Source of the DNA: Eopsaltria australis | Lineage: Eukaryota; Chordata; Aves; Passeriformes; Petroicidae | DNA: 64,000 bases | Direction: 5' to 3' | NCBI GenBank assembly: GCA_034509425.1 | Contig: JAVTVJ010000558.1 | Span: 434,001 to 498,000 of the forward strand | In this document: piece after piece, positions 1 through 12,900 of the stretch | Layout of the letters: each line of letters starts with the position of its first letter | Numbering within the stretch: position 1 is the stretch's first letter | Notes under the pieces: model-generated | What the model was told of the DNA's origin: nothing | What the model saw: only the letters and a program-made list of their open reading frames with translations | The model's database searches: none | Program-made: the position numbers and the translations under genes

Positions 1-851
1 ACTCAATGTTTTCAGCTTTGACAAAGACAGATTCATACCCGGTGCTTCAAAAAGCAGTGGCCAAGAAAAAAATCAGTGAGATTAATTAAAGTGACACGCT
101 AAAAACAAGAAACTTCACTAATTAACTCAACAGCTGCTGTTGAGTTTCACAGAAGTAGGTAGAACACATATAAAGATCCAGAGAGGAAACAATGACTGAA
201 AGAAACAGCATTTTGTTCCAGGAAGTTAAACAATAAATGACTATTTTTTGTTTGTGCAACAGTACAGAGAGCGTTGAGCTTTCTACCTCACTTATCAAAG
301 AAAATGTACAATTAAGTCAACATTCTTAAGGACACCCTTCAGAAGGAAGGCGGGTAAACCTCAAGGAAAAGAGGTAAATTAACCAGACACCAAGTTCTAA
401 TACACAGCAGTTGTGCCTTTGAACAGTCTTCCAGATGAAAAGAGACAGGGATTTTGGAAATATCTTCCTATGCTCAAGCACTACAGGCTAAAATTAGAAC
501 GAATGTTTCCCCAGAATTTCTCTTGTATTTCTCTCCCCCTTTAACTTTTCACACAGTACCAAAACCACTTAATTCATTGAGAATTTAAAAAAATACCAAA
601 ATGCTCAGTGAAGCCCTTCCCCATAGCTGACTTACAACACAGGTACCAATTATTTCTCTCCCTACCACCTCCCACAGGGTCCCAAAACCAACAAAAGCGT
701 CATGTGAGAAAGTCTTTGAATAGTAACTCAAAAACTACTATAAAACAGCAGAGGAGAAAAAAAAAAATCCATAAAAATGATACTTATTTCCAGTATTTTA
801 AAAAACAGTAAGTGGTGCAGTCTTACAAGTATCACACCAGTCTGTTACATT
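1..851 (-). other. 3' UTR and flank of the minus-strand gene
   Basis: AT-rich DNA downstream of the stop codon. No repeat, splice site pair or second gene was recognised. It probably holds the untranslated 3' end of the gene, but no polyadenylation hexamer was found. Confidence 0.35.
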
Positions 852-953
852 CTATTTTGCTTGTGCAAGATACAGATTGTTGTATTTCTCTACCGAATCC
901 ACTGCAGTAAGTGGATTAGCTATACAGAGTAACATTATTAGGAAGGCTCTTCT
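852..953 (-). CDS. terminal coding exon ([18 protein letters not shown]...) with stop
   Basis: A strong acceptor (ATACCTCTTCTTGTGCCTCAG) opens a frame of 33 codons ending at TAG (852-854). The peptide begins [20 protein letters not shown] and ends [12 protein letters not shown], a hydrophobic helix and a polar tail that look like a natural C-terminus. No AATAAA was seen on this strand in the remaining 850 bases, so the 3' UTR runs past the window edge or uses a variant signal. Confidence 0.72.
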   Translation of the reverse strand, partial: RRAFLIMLLCIANPLTAVDSVEKYNNLYLAQAK

Positions 954-3900
954 CTGAGGCACAAGAAGAGGTATAACTCCTAAGGTGAATTTCTGCATTT
1001 ATTGAGACAGGGCACAGAAAAGAAGTGGCAAGTATCTTTCAAGAGAACTAAGAAAGCAGTAAGTGGTAGGAGTAATTCAGCTGGTAGAGAGAGTGTGCTT
1101 GAAAAGCAAGTGGATAAAAGTGGCATCAATTGTTTTCCAAGCCTATCACAATTGGATTACCTGATCCAGAATAAACTGCACCAGTGTAAGCTGACCTAGA
1201 AGATTCTGTTCACCTCAGGGAGCAATCTGCTTCTGGGACTGCTTGTTCCTTCTGGTTTTCAGCCAAGTGTTTGTGATTCAATGACTGAACAGCACATAAT
1301 CATGGGATCCTGGGAGCCCATTATGGAGGTAAACAGTCTTACTGCCACCTCCATGAAACAAACTCCTTCACCCTATGAAGTTGTGTTCCCCAAACAGTGA
1401 TGCTGCACAAGACTACAAACCACAAAGAATATTAGTCAATGTCTTCTAGCAAAAAACAGGTGCTCCTGAAAGCTTAAAAATAAAGGAAACGGAAGCCTCA
1501 ACAACTTAGCGTTTTAATATTTACAAGAAGCATCAAGAAGAAGAGGAGGATATCCCAAGTCAAAATTGACATAAAATGTTAAAGCACATCAATACAACCC
1601 AAGTGATAACAAGCAGAAATCAACAAAATCTTCATAAGGTAAGCTCAAGGATGCTGAGAGTCCTCTTATTACACATCATCTTGACTTCCAAACCTTGCAT
1701 ATTTGAAAGCTTCATTTATGTTCTTCAAAAAAGCTGCCAGTTATCGACCCTTACAGCCTGCTCTAATTTGATGAGTCTCAACAGCTTCAAGGAAATGGCT
1801 TCTATACATACAGTACACATCCCAACACTGCCAGTGCTATTGAGTGGTCAGACAAATCATCTAGATTTGACCACTTCTTGTGTTTGGAAACCCTGACTAC
1901 ACACCACACTTTTTCTCCAGCCCTAGATAGTTGGTTTTTAAGAACTTTCTAAACTTATGACATCAACTTCATATTCTTACTGAATGAGAAAAAAGACTAA
2001 TATCCTAGTAAGAAATAACATTAATGCTTAACCCCTTTGTTTATTAAGTTCACCTGCAAAAAAGCAGAATTCTACAAGTTTGTGGGGTGGATTTTTTTTC
2101 TTTTTTTGGGGGGTGGTTGGGCTCTTTTTGTTGGTGGAGGTTTTTTCTTTTTTGTTCTTCTTCTTCTTGCTAGCTGAATTCGAATTATTAGAGAAGATTT
2201 AAGAATCTACACAGACAACAGACTTTTCACTTGCAAGCCTGATTTTGCAGACCCTGCCACGTTTCAAATTCCATAGCTGCTCCAGCAATTACAAGTGCTG
2301 TTTCCCGCAAGTTTTCCAGAGCTGAAATTCAGCTCAATAAAGCATCACATACACTATTCTTAGAATACCTGACCACCTAAACCACAGACTAACAGAGTGA
2401 TCATTCAGGGTAGGAAGTCACCTCTGGAGACCACTGGGTCCAACTGCCCTTCTCAAATAGGGCTAACCAGAGCCAGCTGCCCAGGACCATGTCCAGACAG
2501 CTTCTGAGCATCTCTGGCATGGGATACTCCACCACTTCTTTGTTTCATTCCTAGAAACTCAACACAGAAATCTACCCCAAGGATTTGAAAAAGAGCAAGA
2601 AGATCTGGAAGTATGTCAGTTGATGTGAAATCCTATCCATGTAAGGTGGGAGGTGATCCTTCCCATCTCCTCAGCCCTAGTTGAAGACACATCTGGAGGG
2701 CTGGGTCTAATTCTGGTTTCCTCTGTAGAAGACAGACAAGGAACTACTGTGGAGGGTCCAGAAGAGGCCACAAAGATGACTTGGAGTCTCATGAGGAGAG
2801 ACTGCAGGAGCTGGGCCTGTTCAGTCTGCAGGAGAGACGACTAATGCATATAAATATCTCAAAGGTGGATACCAAGATGGTGCCAGACTTTACAGTGGTG
2901 CCCAGAGACAGAATGAGGAACAATGACCATAAACTAAAACACAAGAAGTTCCACCTCAACATGAGGAAGAACTTCTTTACACTGAGGGTGGCAGAGCACT
3001 GGAACAGGCTGCTCAGGGAAGTCATGGAGTCTCCCTTTCTAGAGGCATTCCAAACCCACCTGGACATGTTCCTGTGTAACTTGCTTTAGGTGACCCTGCC
3101 TTGGCCTGGATGATCTCCAGAGGTCTCTTCCAACACCAGCTATTCTGAGATCCCATAACATACCATTAGCTGCTATCTTGGCACTTTACTAAAATTGACA
3201 TTATTTTAAGAATGCAATGCAACATACTCAACCCTCCACTAGCACTCCCCAACTACTACACCATTAGAGTATTTTGTTGAACTTTTAAGAGCTAGTAACT
3301 CAAGGAGACTGTTGCTAGGTTTAAGTAATTTTCTAACTTCCCATTATGGGTGAAAATAATTTGAATCACCTCCCTGTCATGACAGCTAGAATATTACCCA
3401 TTTAAGTGATTTGACAAAGCCCAGAATAACTGAACAACAGTCTCTGTGGCCTACTTGCAAGGGAGCTTCCCTGAAAGATGGGCAGAATATAGACATATCT
3501 GATATCAGATGTTAGCAGAGCAAAATCCAAGATACCCAAGATGTTATGTCTGACTTTACTAACACATTTGTCCAACAATCTCCCCTCAGTCTGAGTGCTG
3601 TAGAAGCTGTTCATTCACTGCTGCCACACAAGATTGCCATTGTGTCTAGGGCACCATGCTAAAGGTCAGAGCTTGGTAATGATCCCCTGAATTGTTATGA
3701 GCAGTATACATGCACCAAAATATACAAATCAGGAAGATAAAAACCTCCATAACTATGGGTTAACTACCCTGGGCACACTCAGGTGACACATTCAGCAGCT
3801 GTGCAGTTCTCTTTCATCTTTTCATACCAACATTCCCTGACATCTCACCTGCAACTATAAACAAAACAAAAAGGCAACTCTTTCTACACCTGAAGTTTCA

Positions 3901-6900
3901 GAAGTCCAACTGTATAGTGTTTGCACAAATATGAAAAATCTCAAATATAACACAGGCAACCAGTAGCCATCTACAGGCATCAGAAGTTACTCATAATTAC
4001 CAGCACCATCAGTTTTATGTCCCACATCTATGGCAAACTATTTGGTTCCTGACACTGCTCCAATAAACCTCTGGCAGAAGAAATGCTGCAACAGACAAAT
4101 AGTTTCTTCAAGTAGGTTTCCTTAGTCTTTCATATACAAGTGTCAACAATCTTATCCAATTCTAAGTACATAAACTGTCTACTTAATAAAGCTCCTCTTT
4201 ATTCTCTGTGAAAAAAAATCTCACTTTAAGAACAGCTGTTTCCATACAGAAACAATTGGAGTTCAAAAAAAAAAAAAAGTCCAGACCCATTTTTATTCCA
4301 GCTTTGAAAATAACTTGTTTTAATATTATCTGCTTCTTCACAGTAATTGTATGCATTTAATATCAAGTTTTGACACATCAGATAAACAGCACCCTACTAC
4401 CTGATGTCTGAAAAGAAACTTAACCTCAAAAAAAATTAAAAAGGAAACCATGCCAGGGTATGTCAAACATGCTACATTAACTTCACTTTTCCCAAATTAC
4501 TACCCTATCCAATCCCTTTATTACATCCGTTTTCAGAGTCTGTTTCATGCATTGAGTATTCCACTGGCATTCAAGTTTGTTTATTTTTAATTTTTTTCAA
4601 TCTATTGCCTCAGTAAGTTAAACCCTCACCTTCCTCCTCAGCACAATCTGTCATACAGGGGTAACACTGTCTCACAACCAGGAAATCTCACATAATGAAT
4701 GATTCAAACTTACTGGAAGTGTTAATGGGCGTAAGGCACAAAATAGTAACTTTTCTTTAGCTCCTGACACTTCATTTTTGTACAGATTGCCAAACTGCTT
4801 TTGATTCTGTTTTCTATTCTTTGTGTCTGCTCAGCTCAACTGGTACACAGGACTCAAAATTTTGGCACATAATGCAGTTATTTAAACACTGACAGTTATA
4901 AACAACCTGAAACAGATGGCCAGTTCTTCTCGGAGCTTAAGACTTAAGAGAGAGTCATGAAAGCTTGGATGTGCTCACTGGACCTGTTTTCCTCAAGCTG
5001 TAAGAAGTCTAGAAGACTTACTCTGAAATATTACTCTGACAGATGTTCAACCCGTGTTTCATGACAGCCTTCCACTACATAAATAGACTCCAGGTATTTA
5101 CTGTTTCACATACTCAAAAGAAAACTATTTCAATCAAAACCACAAAAGCACAAGAGCTCCTATCTGCATCACAAAAGCTACGTTGGCCATTTCCAGGAGA
5201 GCAGAGCACCATCATGTGTAATGGTTACTTGGGAAGACAAAAGCTGTAACTGCAAACATCCTCCCTGTCACCCAGCTTTATCTACTAAGCAGGGTATCAT
5301 ATGGTCTGGAATATCCCTTTGGTCAGTTTAGGTCAACTGTCCTGGTGGTATGCCCCCAAGCTACCCTGCATCCCAACTTCCTCACCAGAGTGGCCAGCAT
5401 GAACAGAAAAGACCTTGGCTCTGTGTAAGCCCTGCTCAGCAGTAACAAAAACACCTGTGTTATCAACCCTGTGTTTAACACAACTACAAAATACAGCTCC
5501 ATACCAGCCACTGTGAAGAAAATTAACTCAATTCCAGACAAAACCAGCACACCCTCACACAGTAACAGCCCAGAATCTATGGTACTTTCTATAAAGTCTT
5601 TCTAGAAATATAAAGATATTTCTAATCATCATGCCTTTGGTATGCTGTACCATTTTCTTCCACTCACCTTTCAATGGATAAACTTGTCGAAATAGAGCAA
5701 GATGCCATCCAGAGGGACCCGGACAAGGTCATAAAGTGGGAATCTCATGACATTTAACAAGATCAAGGTACAAGAACAAGTACAAGGTGCTGCACCTGGC
5801 TCACAGCAAGCCCAGGTAACAACACAAGCTGGGGAATGAACAAATCAAGAGCAGCACTGTGAGCAGGACCAGGGGGTGCTGATGGATGGGAGGCTGGACA
5901 TGACCCAGCCCAGAAAGCCAAACATGCCCTGGGCTGCATCCAAAGCAGTGTGGGCAGCAGGGGAGGGAGGGAATTCTGCCCCTCTGCTCTGCTCTGGTGA
6001 GACCCCACCTGGAACCCTGCATCCAACTCTGGGGTACCTGCACAGGAAGGACAGGGAAGTGTTGGAGTGAGTTCAGACACAGGCCACACAATTTGTCGGA
6101 GGGATGGAGGGAGGACCTCTCCTACAAAGAAAGGCTAAGGGAACTGGGACTGCTCAGCCTGGAGAAGAGAAGGCTTTAGGGTGACCTAACTGCGGTTTTC
6201 CAGTACCTAGAAGAACCCTACTAGAAAGACAGAGAGGAACTTCTTACAAGGACAAGTAGAGACCAGATACGGGGAAATGGCTTAAAACTGAAAGAGAGTA
6301 GGTTTAGATTAGATATTAGGAAGAAAATCATTGCAGTGAGGATGGTGAGGCACTGGAACAGATTGCCCAGGGCTGTGAATGCCCCATCCCTGGAAGTGTT
6401 GAAGGCCAGGCTAGATGAAGCTCTGAGCAACCTGGTATAGTAAAAAGTGCCCCTGCCCGTGGTAGGGGGGTTTTATCAACATGGTCTTTAAGGTACCTTC
6501 CAACTCAAATAATTTTATGATTTTTACAGGGGTGACTTCAACAAGTGCTACAAAACCTTCTTGCTGAGCTCAGACACTTGTGAAAGTTTATTTCTAGTCT
6601 CATCAGTAGTATTTTTGTCCGTTATTTAGAATTCATTTAATTTAAGATGATAAAATGCTTGAGTTTGTCAAAAATAGAGGCGTGATACTAGAGCACTGGC
6701 TCAGAAAAGATACCTAGCTATTTCTGTAACAAGAAAATTACCTGTGCCTTTAGTATTATCTGTAGTTTTTACTGGTACACCCATTCACAGATAGAAAGCC
6801 ATAATGTAGCATCCTTGATGTCAAACACAAATAGAAAAGGTAAATGCCACCATGCAGACAGAATTTTCAAGGACTACTAAAAAAATCAGGACTTCTTCCA

Positions 6901-9900
6901 TCAAGCTCTTAACTAGAACACAAACTTTTCAAAGTAAATAGCCATCTCCCAAAATAAGAGCCACCTAGTATAATTTCAGGCTCCACTACAAGTTGAGCAG
7001 TCTTGCATGTAGATTCAAGGATTATGTTAGCAACAAAGCTTGAACACACTGGAAATAAGCTCCTCTAACAAGCTTATGCAGATAGAAGACCTCTTACCCC
7101 CAAAATATTTTCAGTCAATGGCTCCAAAAATGATGAAGGGACCACTGTGGCAAAAAATGTACCCTGAGATTTAGCAATAGTTTCTATTGTATCAGACAAC
7201 AAGCCTAGTACAAATTTACTCAGCTATCAATTATCCTCAGTCTTCACCATTTTATCAGAAAATGCTGCTGATGACAAATAATGTACTTTACTCCTCTGAA
7301 ACACAGATTTATTTTTTTTCCTCTATCTAAACTACTGTTTAGGTAGTGGAAGGTTTTTCCACTACAGATTTGAGATCTAAATCAAACTAGACATATTTAA
7401 CAGTTATTTGCTTCCTGACAACGTCAAAAAGAACTTCACATAGACTAACCAGACATTTTTTAGGCAAGTTCTCATTAGCTGGTACTGCACATCCAAAGCT
7501 TGTCCAAAATCAGATCTCTATCAAGTATTGCATCCTTGTCACAAAACTCACAATAGGGAAGGTAGATTAAAAATAAAACACTAATTCAAAAAAGAATACC
7601 CAACCATGCACTCTACACCATATTAAGTCTCCAACTGTAGCCTAATAACCTGCAGAAGATACAAAAAGGAATAAACACTCACGGTGTAACACTATTTTAA
7701 ACACAAGTTTAAACTCACTATTTAAGCCCAAGTTGCATCTTTAAACACAAGGATATTAACTACTCTTAGATAAGATGAAAAGTATGTTAACTTTTCTTTA
7801 CATCACAGAAATTTCATAGCTCTTTACTTCCTAGCTCTTTTTGTTTAGAGTGTGAAAAACAGAACCAAAACCAGCCCATCACACAAACTCTTAAAAATCA
7901 AGCACCTATATCTTAATGTAGAGGGAGCAAAAATAATTCTGTGCATTTTTTTAAACTGCTAGCAAGCTGATTGATTACACGAGTACTTTAAAACTGATGA
8001 CGTTAATTCAACTTATCACCATTGCTAGAGACATGTTAGCTTAAGAAAGCTGTCTGGAAAGTGCCAAGCAGAAGAATGACTACAAAAAATGTGGGTCTTC
8101 TGCTGAATGGGGCAGAGAATCTGGTGACAATAGACATGGAAGAAGTTTGTCTATCTTTAGCCTTGATCTTTACTGGTAAGACCAATATAAATATCAGATG
8201 GAAGGGACTAAAGAAGGTTGAGACACCCTTTTTAGAGGTATCCAGTGTCAGGAAAACATACGTTTAAACATATGAGAACTTATTCCCAAAGTGAACACTG
8301 ACAAGCCTTCAGTTTATTGGATGTTATTCCTCCCTTAAATACCCATGGAATGAGCTGTTCGGGGCTCTTAGTCCCTGAGCTCCCTTGGGGGTAATAAACC
8401 TACCGAACTCTCATACTAAGAGTCCTTCTTCTTTGGGTAGTTCTTTGCTATCCTGCCGTGCTCTGAGGGCAACAACACCTCAGCCCGAAAGCAGACTAGC
8501 GGTGCCCGTAGTCGGCTCCCCGGTTAAGCCCTATCGATCGGAAATCGAACGGCTTTTCAGGGTCGCGCTAGCGCTCTGCCGCCAGGACCAGAGCGGGATA
8601 AAAAGCAGGGAACGCAACAAGACAACATTTCTTTAAAAAGAGTCCTGCCAACACCATCTTCATTTTCTAAGGAAATCAATGCAAGTAATGAATCACCAGA
8701 CTTAGCAAGGAAGTTCGGAAAATAAAGCTTTATACTTCAAAATTTTTGATAAAGACACAACTCCATGATTATTGAGTTGGTATACCTCCCCAGTTCTTTT
8801 CTGACATTTCTACTGCAACCTACCTCCTCAAGGCTATTTATGACAGCTTCTTTACCAACCACAGATAGACAAGATGTGACATGTCTTTACAGAGGCTTCA
8901 GAACTGAATTTTTCAATGCTAAGGAACAGCTGTATGCAAGCTAAAAAAAGAAGAGCAAAAACACACATGGGAATGAATTGAAGTAGAAGGAAATTGCTTC
9001 AAACAGCAACTGTTTCATGATCCATTGTGCAAGTTCATCATCACTGTTCTAGCTTTCTAAGATTTTCCCCTGCACACATCAGATCTTGCTCATGTAATTC
9101 TTCAGTCTCCACAGACATCTCCTGAAAGCAATGTTTTACAGCTGTGTTATACTAAAGTAATTCCACCGTCATCATGCCCATCTGCTTAATCCTTTCTTGC
9201 CTGGAGCACTTGTTAGACCGAGTACACTTGTTCTTCTGTTACAGCCACCTCTCCGGTGCTGGGGCTACCAAGCACCTCTGACTTTATTTGCCTGTTGACT
9301 GTAGTTTTGCTTTGACCCACCACCCTCTGTCCTGATGGATGCCACAATGAGAAATTTTAAAACACTGCTGCAAAATGATAAAGAAGAAAAAGACTGGATA
9401 ACAGTCCCACTTGAGTCAGACATCTTCTAAATACTTCTAGCTTAATACATACAACCTGATTTTCACCAAATACCTACCCCAAAACACAGATATGTCTATT
9501 TAACAGACACATACCAAGAAGCAAATAACTGAAGTTGAACAAATCAAACACTGTGCTTAATTCTGCTGGTAATTAAATGCACTCTTATTTTTCACACAGA
9601 ATACGGTTTTGCAATGTCACCAACATTGTTAGGAGACACTAAGAACAGAGTAGAAACAGTCCTGCAACATACCCATCGCTCTGGCTTTTGTAGCCTTACC
9701 AGTGTCCTGTTGGCTTAGTAAATGCTGGAGGAGGAGAAACAACACATACCAGTCACAACTATTTACAAGAGGCCACCTCTGCTTCTGGGAGCTCCACACA
9801 GCGGGTCAGGCACATGAGAGAACACCACCACAGCTGCATATTCCACTTTTTTATTCATCTTGCATTAATTCAGCAGAAGATATATACGAAAGAATTAAGA

Positions 9901-12900
9901 TAACTGATATCTTAATATGAACAACAGTAGCTTACTGCTACTGAACTGAGGAGTATATGATTGAAGGATCAACAGTTTTCTCCCTGGTAGGAGGCCCCAC
10001 AGCAAACACAGCTACTTGAAGCCCTCCCAGGTCCCACTTCTGTCTCCAAATGGGACAATACAACATGTAACTCTGACTACTTCAAAAAAACACCTGCAAC
10101 CTGCTTCTCACAAATGAGAGTGGAAAATACGCAAAATCCCAGGGTCACCCACAACACATGTTAACACAATTCACTTTGCACCCAAGTATGTAAGATGTGG
10201 AGAAAGAAGGGAAGAAAAACACAGGTCTGTGTTTTTACACAATTTTCAATGATGTTTTACTGTCACACAGCAGTAGTACTGCAGGTTTCAAGGCTGAATA
10301 CACTTAGCTCAAGCAAGTGTCATAAAAAATTTTTTTTAAAAGGCAGGAAAATATTAAATTGACAGAAAAAGGCTGTGCTCTGGCCACACCTATAAAGTAC
10401 AGTAAGTCATAATTACTTCCTCATCAAAAAACAGCAAAGCAGTTAAAGGAAAGCATACTGCAAGTAACTGTGATGAAATGTGTTTTCAGAGAAAGAGCCA
10501 CAGAGCTTGCTAGCTGCTTGCCATCAAGAGCATTCCAAGTGACACTCCTTAATACATTCATGGCATTATCCATGCTACAGAAATGGACCTTGAGGAGAGA
10601 CTATTTTTAATTAAGTTGTAAAGTTACTACAACTCTCTGGACTGAAAAAATGTTTAAAAATTCACATGAGCTTCTCTAGAAGAGGCTGATCAAGCATTCC
10701 TTTTATACAATTCCTTCTTGATGTTACCTGGAAAGAAGGAGATTGTTCTGCCACGGAGACTCTTCATTAATATCTAGGAGAGCTTTTCAGTCTCAACATT
10801 TAGTCACAGAATAAACATTAACTAAGGACATGCAAGAGTTTCATCTGACTACTAAACAACTGGAGGTTTTACCCTTCCCTACAACATCAGTCTCTATGCA
10901 GGCTCCTCAAGTTTATTTTGTTCTTGTACACAACTGGATTCAGCAGCTTGCATAGATAGAGCAAGCTTCTTCATATCATCACTCTCACATTTTATTTGAA
11001 TAGCTGGATGTTTGCTAGCCCCACCACCATCTGTTTGATCTACCTCACTACAATGCATCAAAGTTACTCTCAGGATTAAATCCTGAACAACAAGCTTCTC
11101 CTGAGAAAAGTGGGAATCAGGGAGAGAAAACAAGACTTGTTCACTAATTCCGTTGGGCCAAAACATTAACTGATCTTAATCATGGAACAGGTGAGGCTGG
11201 ACCACAGTGGGTTACCTTGTCCAACCTCCCTGTTCTAGTAGCTTCATCCTAGAGCTCTGTTGCACAGAATTTCATCCAGATGGTTCTTAAGAATGAATAT
11301 CTGTGAGGCAGACTCTGTAACTTCTCTGGGCAGCCTGTTCCAGTATGCAGTCACCCACACAGTGAAGAAGTTCTTACTCAGGTGCATAGATTTCTGCCCA
11401 TTGCCTCTTGTCCTATTGCTTCACACCACAACCTGGCTCCATCCCCTTGACACCCTCCCTTCAGGTACTCAGACATTGATGGTGTCATCTCTCAGTTGTC
11501 TCTTCTTGAGACTGTACAGGCCCAGCTTGCTCAGCCTTTCCCGGTAAGAGATGCTCCAGTTGCTTAATCATTTTTGTCACTCTGCTGGACCCACTCCAAG
11601 AGCTCCATGTCTCTCCTGTGCTGAGATGCCCAGAGCTGGACACAGTACTCCAAATGCAGCATTACCAGGGCTGAGTAGAGGGGCAGGGTCACCTCCCTTG
11701 ACCTGCTGCCAACACTCTTCCTAAGGCACCCCAGGATGCCACTGACCTTGGGCCCCAGGCCATTACTGGCTCATGGAGAGCCTGTTGCCCACCAGGACAC
11801 CCAGCTTCTCCACAGAGCTGCTTCCAGCAGGTCACCCCCAGTCTGTGCTGGTGCCTGGGATTGCTCCTTCTCAGGTGCAGGACCCTGCATTTGCCTTTGC
11901 TGAATTTCAGAAGGTTCCTCTCTGCCCACCTCTCCAGGCTGTTGAGCTCCTTCTGAAGGGCTGCACAGCCCTCTGGGGTATCGGCCACTCCTCCCAGCTT
12001 TGTGTTATCAGTGAAATTGCTGAGGAGCTTCTGCCCCTTCATCCAAGTCATTGATGGATAAATTAAACAAGACTGGGCCCACTACTGAACATTGGGGGAC
12101 ACCACTAGGAACAGGCCTCCAACTAGACCCTGTCCCACTGATTACAATCCTCTGGGGTAACACTACAATGGCAAGTTATTAGCATTCCCACATGAGCAGT
12201 TTTAGACCCACTTAATTCCTCTATTTTAGGCAGAGAAAATTCTTGTTCATCTTAAACATTTCAAGATGTAGGATGAGACAGCAACCATTATGAGTTTAAT
12301 CTGCACAGACCAAACTGCTACATGGAAAAAATGGTCACGAGGTAGAATGCACTAGAAATACAAGTCAGGATTGTCAACACCAAGCTGTATGGTGTGGCTA
12401 ACACACCTAGGCATGGACAGAACACCGTAACAGGCTGCCCACAGAGGTAACAGATGACACATTCCTGGAAACACTGCGGGTCAGATTGGAGGGGACTCAG
12501 AGCAAACCAAAGATGCCCCTGCTCTTTGCAGAGGAGTTGGACTACATGACCTTTAAACGTCCTTTCCAACCCAAATCATTCTATGATCCCTATTTTTCAG
12601 TGCCTTTAAAGACCATTCACATTACATCACTTGAAGGACAGCAGGCAGGGAAGGACACAGCTGAAGAACAACTTGATGTTCAGTCACATTTTCCAATCCT
12701 CCATAACCTGATTTTCATGACCATTACTATTTATGCCACACAAGAGACTGGCATAAGCTGCTTAAACACACATTCCATTCCTTCCTACCTCCAAGGTCTA
12801 AGAGAATTGTCCGTATCATATTTCAAGTTAAATTATTTTGAAGTAAAGTGAAGTAAACAAAGAACAAGGGCAGCTAGCTATTATTAAAATATGTGAGCCA

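Noticed and set aside
5667..5720. Perfect GTGAGT donor on the minus strand beside a CR1 copy
   Set aside because: The would-be exon is mostly CR1 sequence and no convincing acceptor or phase match was found. CR1 exonisation is possible but unsupported.
11689..12051. 120-codon minus-strand open frame as a host gene
   Set aside because: The peptide is the C-terminal end of CR1 reverse transcriptase inside a truncated, broken element.
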